Shown piece by piece: positions 61,929-64,000 of a stretch of 64,000 nt of DNA. This DNA is from Pimelobacter simplex (GTDB lineage: Bacteria > Actinomycetota > Actinomycetes > Propionibacteriales > Nocardioidaceae), in contig NZ_CP096276.1 in assembly GCF_024662235.1 (NCBI RefSeq), forward strand, positions 2,418,001-2,482,000, written 5' to 3'. The translations under genes and the position numbers were made by a program. The notes beneath the pieces are model-generated. The model was not told the origin of the DNA. It searched no databases and worked only from the letters and a program-made list of their open reading frames with translations. Numbering within the stretch: position 1 is the stretch's first letter; each line of letters starts with the position of its first letter.

Positions 61929-63290
61929 ATGCTGACACGGGAGGAAGACATCGACGCTCACGCGTTGCGCCGGCAGGGCTGGACGATCTCTGCGATCGCC
62001 CGGCACCTGGGCCGGGACCGCAAGACCATCCGCGCCTACCTCGACGGCGAGCGGGTCGCCGGGGAACGGAAGCCCGCCGACGACGACCCGTTCGAGCCGT
62101 ACCTCGACTACGTCCGCGCACGTCTGACCGAGGACCCGCACCTGTGGGCGGTGACGTTGTTCGACGAGGTCACCGCGCTGGGCTACGACCGGTCGTATCC
62201 GACGTTCACCCGCCAGATCCGCACCCGGGATCTGCGGCCGCACTGCGAGCCCTGCAGCGCGACGAAGGGCCGGGCGAACGCGCCGATCGAGCATCCGCCG
62301 GGTGAGGAGACCCAGTGGGACTGGCTCGAGCTCCCCAACCCGCCAGCGGCCTGGGGATGGGGCAAGAACGCGCACCTGCTCGTCGGCGCGCTGGCCCACT
62401 CCGGCAAGTGGCGCGGCCAACTGGCTCCGACCGAGCAGCAGCCGCACCTGATCGCCGGACTCGACGCCGTCGCCCGCAAGCTGGGTGGACTGACGAAGAA
62501 GTGGCGCTTCGACCGGATGACCACGGTGTGCCACCCGGAGTCGGGCAAGGTGACCGCGACGTTCGCCGCGGTGGCCAAGCACTACGGCGTCCAGATCGCG
62601 ATCTGCCCGCCGCGACGCGGGAACCGCAAGGGCGTGGTCGAGAAGTCCAATCACACCGCCGCGCAACGCTGGTGGCGCACCCTGCCCGACGACGTCACCA
62701 TCGAGGAAGCCCAAGCCTCCTTGGACCGTTTCTGCGAGCTGCGTGGTGATGCCCGGCTGCGTCCATCCGCCGTCGACGGCCGAGCCAGCGTGCTCACGGT
62801 CGCCGAACGCGAACCACTGGCGCCGGTGCCGGCCACGCCGTTCCCCGCCACGATCCGCGAGGACCGGACGGTGTCGGCGCAGGCACTGGTCGCCTGGCGC
62901 GGGAACTTCTACTCCGTCCCGCCCGAGCTGGCCCGAGCCCAGGTCGTCGTGTCCCAGCGCCTCGGCGACCCGCACGTCGACATCGCCACCAGCAGCGGGA
63001 TCGTGATCGCCCGCCACGAGCTCGCACCCGACGGCGCCGGGGTGATGGTCCGCGACCACGGCCACGTGATCGCGCTCGAGCAGCTCGTCCTGGCAGGCCA
63101 CGACACCTCCCGCCCGCACCGCCGCAAGGAACGCATCCCACCCGGCCCCGCGGCCCTGGCGGCCGCCGACGTCCTGCGCGCTCGCCAGCAACCCGACGAC
63201 CTCACCGCCACCGCCGCTTCCAGCGACGACGTGGTGATCGACCTGTCCAAGTACGACCGAGCAGCAACCGGAAGGAACACCCTCACATGA
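61929..63290 (+). CDS. istA: IS21-family transposase IstA
   Basis: This 453-aa protein starts MLTREEDIDAHALRRQGWTI; the HTH is ISAIARHLGRDRKTIRAYLD. The DDE domain has Asp in EETQWDWLELP, and Glu in RKGVVEKSNHTAAQRWWR. The C-terminal region contains the usual WRGNFYSVPPELA. The length is somewhat short of the longest IstA proteins but complete. It overlaps istB by 4 nt. Confidence 0.93.
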   Translation: MLTREEDIDAHALRRQGWTISAIARHLGRDRKTIRAYLDGERVAGERKPADDDPFEPYLDYVRARLTEDPHLWAVTLFDEVTALGYDRSYPTFTRQIRTRDLRPHCEPCSATKGRANAPIEHPPGEETQWDWLELPNPPAAWGWGKNAHLLVGALAHSGKWRGQLAPTEQQPHLIAGLDAVARKLGGLTKKWRFDRMTTVCHPESGKVTATFAAVAKHYGVQIAICPPRRGNRKGVVEKSNHTAAQRWWRTLPDDVTIEEAQASLDRFCELRGDARLRPSAVDGRASVLTVAEREPLAPVPATPFPATIREDRTVSAQALVAWRGNFYSVPPELARAQVVVSQRLGDPHVDIATSSGIVIARHELAPDGAGVMVRDHGHVIALEQLVLAGHDTSRPHRRKERIPPGPAALAAADVLRARQQPDDLTATAASSDDVVIDLSKYDRAATGRNTLT

Positions 63291-64000
63291 CCGACTCCCT
63301 GACCGTGCCGATGAACGGTACGCAGGCCAGCCTCTACCAGCAGCTGCGCGGCCACCTCGCCGCCTTGAAGCTAACCGCGGCCGCCGAACACCTCCCCGGC
63401 GTGCTCGCCCAAGCAGAAGCCGAAGAGTGGTCGATGACCGCGACGCTCGAGCACCTGCTCGCCCGTGAGGTCGAAGCCACCGAAGCCCGCAGGCTCGCCG
63501 GCCGACTCCGGTTCGCATCCCTGCCGACCCCGGCCACGTTGGCCGACTTCGACTTCGACGCCGCCCCCGGCGTCGACAAAAAGCTCGTCGAGGAGCTCGC
63601 GACCTGCCGCTACCTCGACACCGCGACCAACGTCTTGTTGATCGGACCGCCAGGTGTCGGGAAGACCCATCTCGCCGTCGGGCTCGGCAGGGCTGCGGCC
63701 GAAGCCGGCTACCGCACCTACTTCACCACCGCCGCCGACCTTGCCGCCCGCTGCCACCGCGCCGCCATCGAAGGACGCTGGGCCACCACGATGCGGTTCT
63801 TCGCCGGCCCCACCCTCCTCGTCATCGACGAGCTCGGCTACCTGCCGCTGCCCGGCGAAGCCGCCTCCGCGCTGTTCCAGGTCGTGTCCCAGCGCTACCT
63901 CAAGACCAGCATCGTGCTGACCACCAACCGCGGCGTCGCAGGCTGGGGCGAAGTGCTCGGCGACACCACCGTCGCCGCCGCCATGCTCGACCGGCTGCTG
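63287..64000 (+). CDS. istB: IS21-family helper ATPase IstB, C-terminus beyond the window
   Basis: 238 codons are visible. The N-terminal helical part (LYQQLRGHLAALKLTAAAEH) is followed by the AAA+ domain: Walker A LIGPPGVGKTHLAVGLG (about 123-139) and Walker B TLLVIDELGYLPLPG. SIVLTTNRGVAGWGEVLGD is the sensor motif. IstB binds target DNA and recruits IstA. The last 10-30 residues are missing at the edge. Confidence 0.93.
   Translation, partial: MTDSLTVPMNGTQASLYQQLRGHLAALKLTAAAEHLPGVLAQAEAEEWSMTATLEHLLAREVEATEARRLAGRLRFASLPTPATLADFDFDAAPGVDKKLVEELATCRYLDTATNVLLIGPPGVGKTHLAVGLGRAAAEAGYRTYFTTAADLAARCHRAAIEGRWATTMRFFAGPTLLVIDELGYLPLPGEAASALFQVVSQRYLKTSIVLTTNRGVAGWGEVLGDTTVAAAMLDRLL

Larger units (their letters stand above)
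61791..64000 (+). mobile_element. IS21-family insertion sequence, cut by window end
   Basis: IstA and IstB genes overlap by 4 nt. The left end begins TGATGGCGCTCAGCTGAA and holds two related units, GCTCAGCTGAATCTCCCCA (61798-61816) and GCTCACTGAAATTCCCCA (61822-61839), the multiple-site end usual for IS21. The right end and target duplication are outside the window. Confidence 0.88.

Noticed and set aside
1..64000. CRISPR arrays, tRNA or rRNA genes
   Set aside because: No regularly spaced direct repeats and no tRNA-like cloverleaf or rRNA motif was noticed on reading both strands; a covariance search was not possible.

Overview
The window is high-GC DNA with GTG and TTG starts, actinobacterial-type conjugation genes and actinobacterial metal-resistance gene sets, so the host is almost certainly an actinobacterium; the genus cannot be told from the sequence. 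Nearly everything is accessory: defence genes, a conjugative type IV secretion (T4SS) operon, a metal-resistance insertion, a Tn7-like transposon and five insertion sequences. No housekeeping gene, tRNA, rRNA or CRISPR array was seen.

Layout. (1) 1-13.6 kb is an IS-eroded defence island: a DUF6884 protein (edge-truncated), a SPARSA pair (SIR2-APAZ plus short Argonaute), an unknown 221-aa protein, a frameshifted HNH-type protein, an IS3-family element, an Apea-like HEPN gene split by an IS256-family element with a clean 8-bp target duplication, a second and different IS256-type element, and an HTH protein. (2) 13.6-19.9 kb and 34.8-44.0 kb are two halves of one leftward T4SS operon: regulator, small protein, ParA-like protein, pilin-like protein, two VirB8/TcpC-like proteins, VirB6-like, SCO6880-like, VirB4-like, [break], a 1046-aa secreted hydrolase/nuclease, two small proteins and a VirD4-like coupling protein. 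(3) The break, 19.98-34.83 kb, looks like a site-specific insertion flanked by a 10-bp direct repeat. It holds a three-gene tyrosine-recombinase module (recombinase, small HTH, zinc-ribbon/degenerate recombinase), a MerR-controlled mer-like operon, copper-resistance genes (CopA-type ATPase, two DUF305 proteins, DUF6153 protein, four-helix copper-binding protein, ArsR regulator) and another IS256-family copy. (4) 44.3-52.7 kb carries a coiled-coil/CHAT protease-like protein and a type I restriction-modification operon with two different HsdM genes. (5) 53.1-61.7 kb is a Tn7-like transposition module: TnsA, TnsB, TnsC, two TniQ proteins, a small protein and a protein with an MbcA/ParS-like C-terminus. 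(6) From 61.8 kb an IS21-family element (IstA, partial IstB) runs off the window.

How it fits together. The T4SS genes are chained by 1-4 nt overlaps, as are the SPARSA pair, the type I RM genes and the Tn7-like genes, so each set is translated as a unit. No relaxase is visible, so the T4SS would need one from outside the window. The metal cargo is controlled by a MerR-type divergent promoter and a CsoR-type operator at copA; no CsoR gene is present here. Functions come from motif recognition in the translated sequence; no database search was run.
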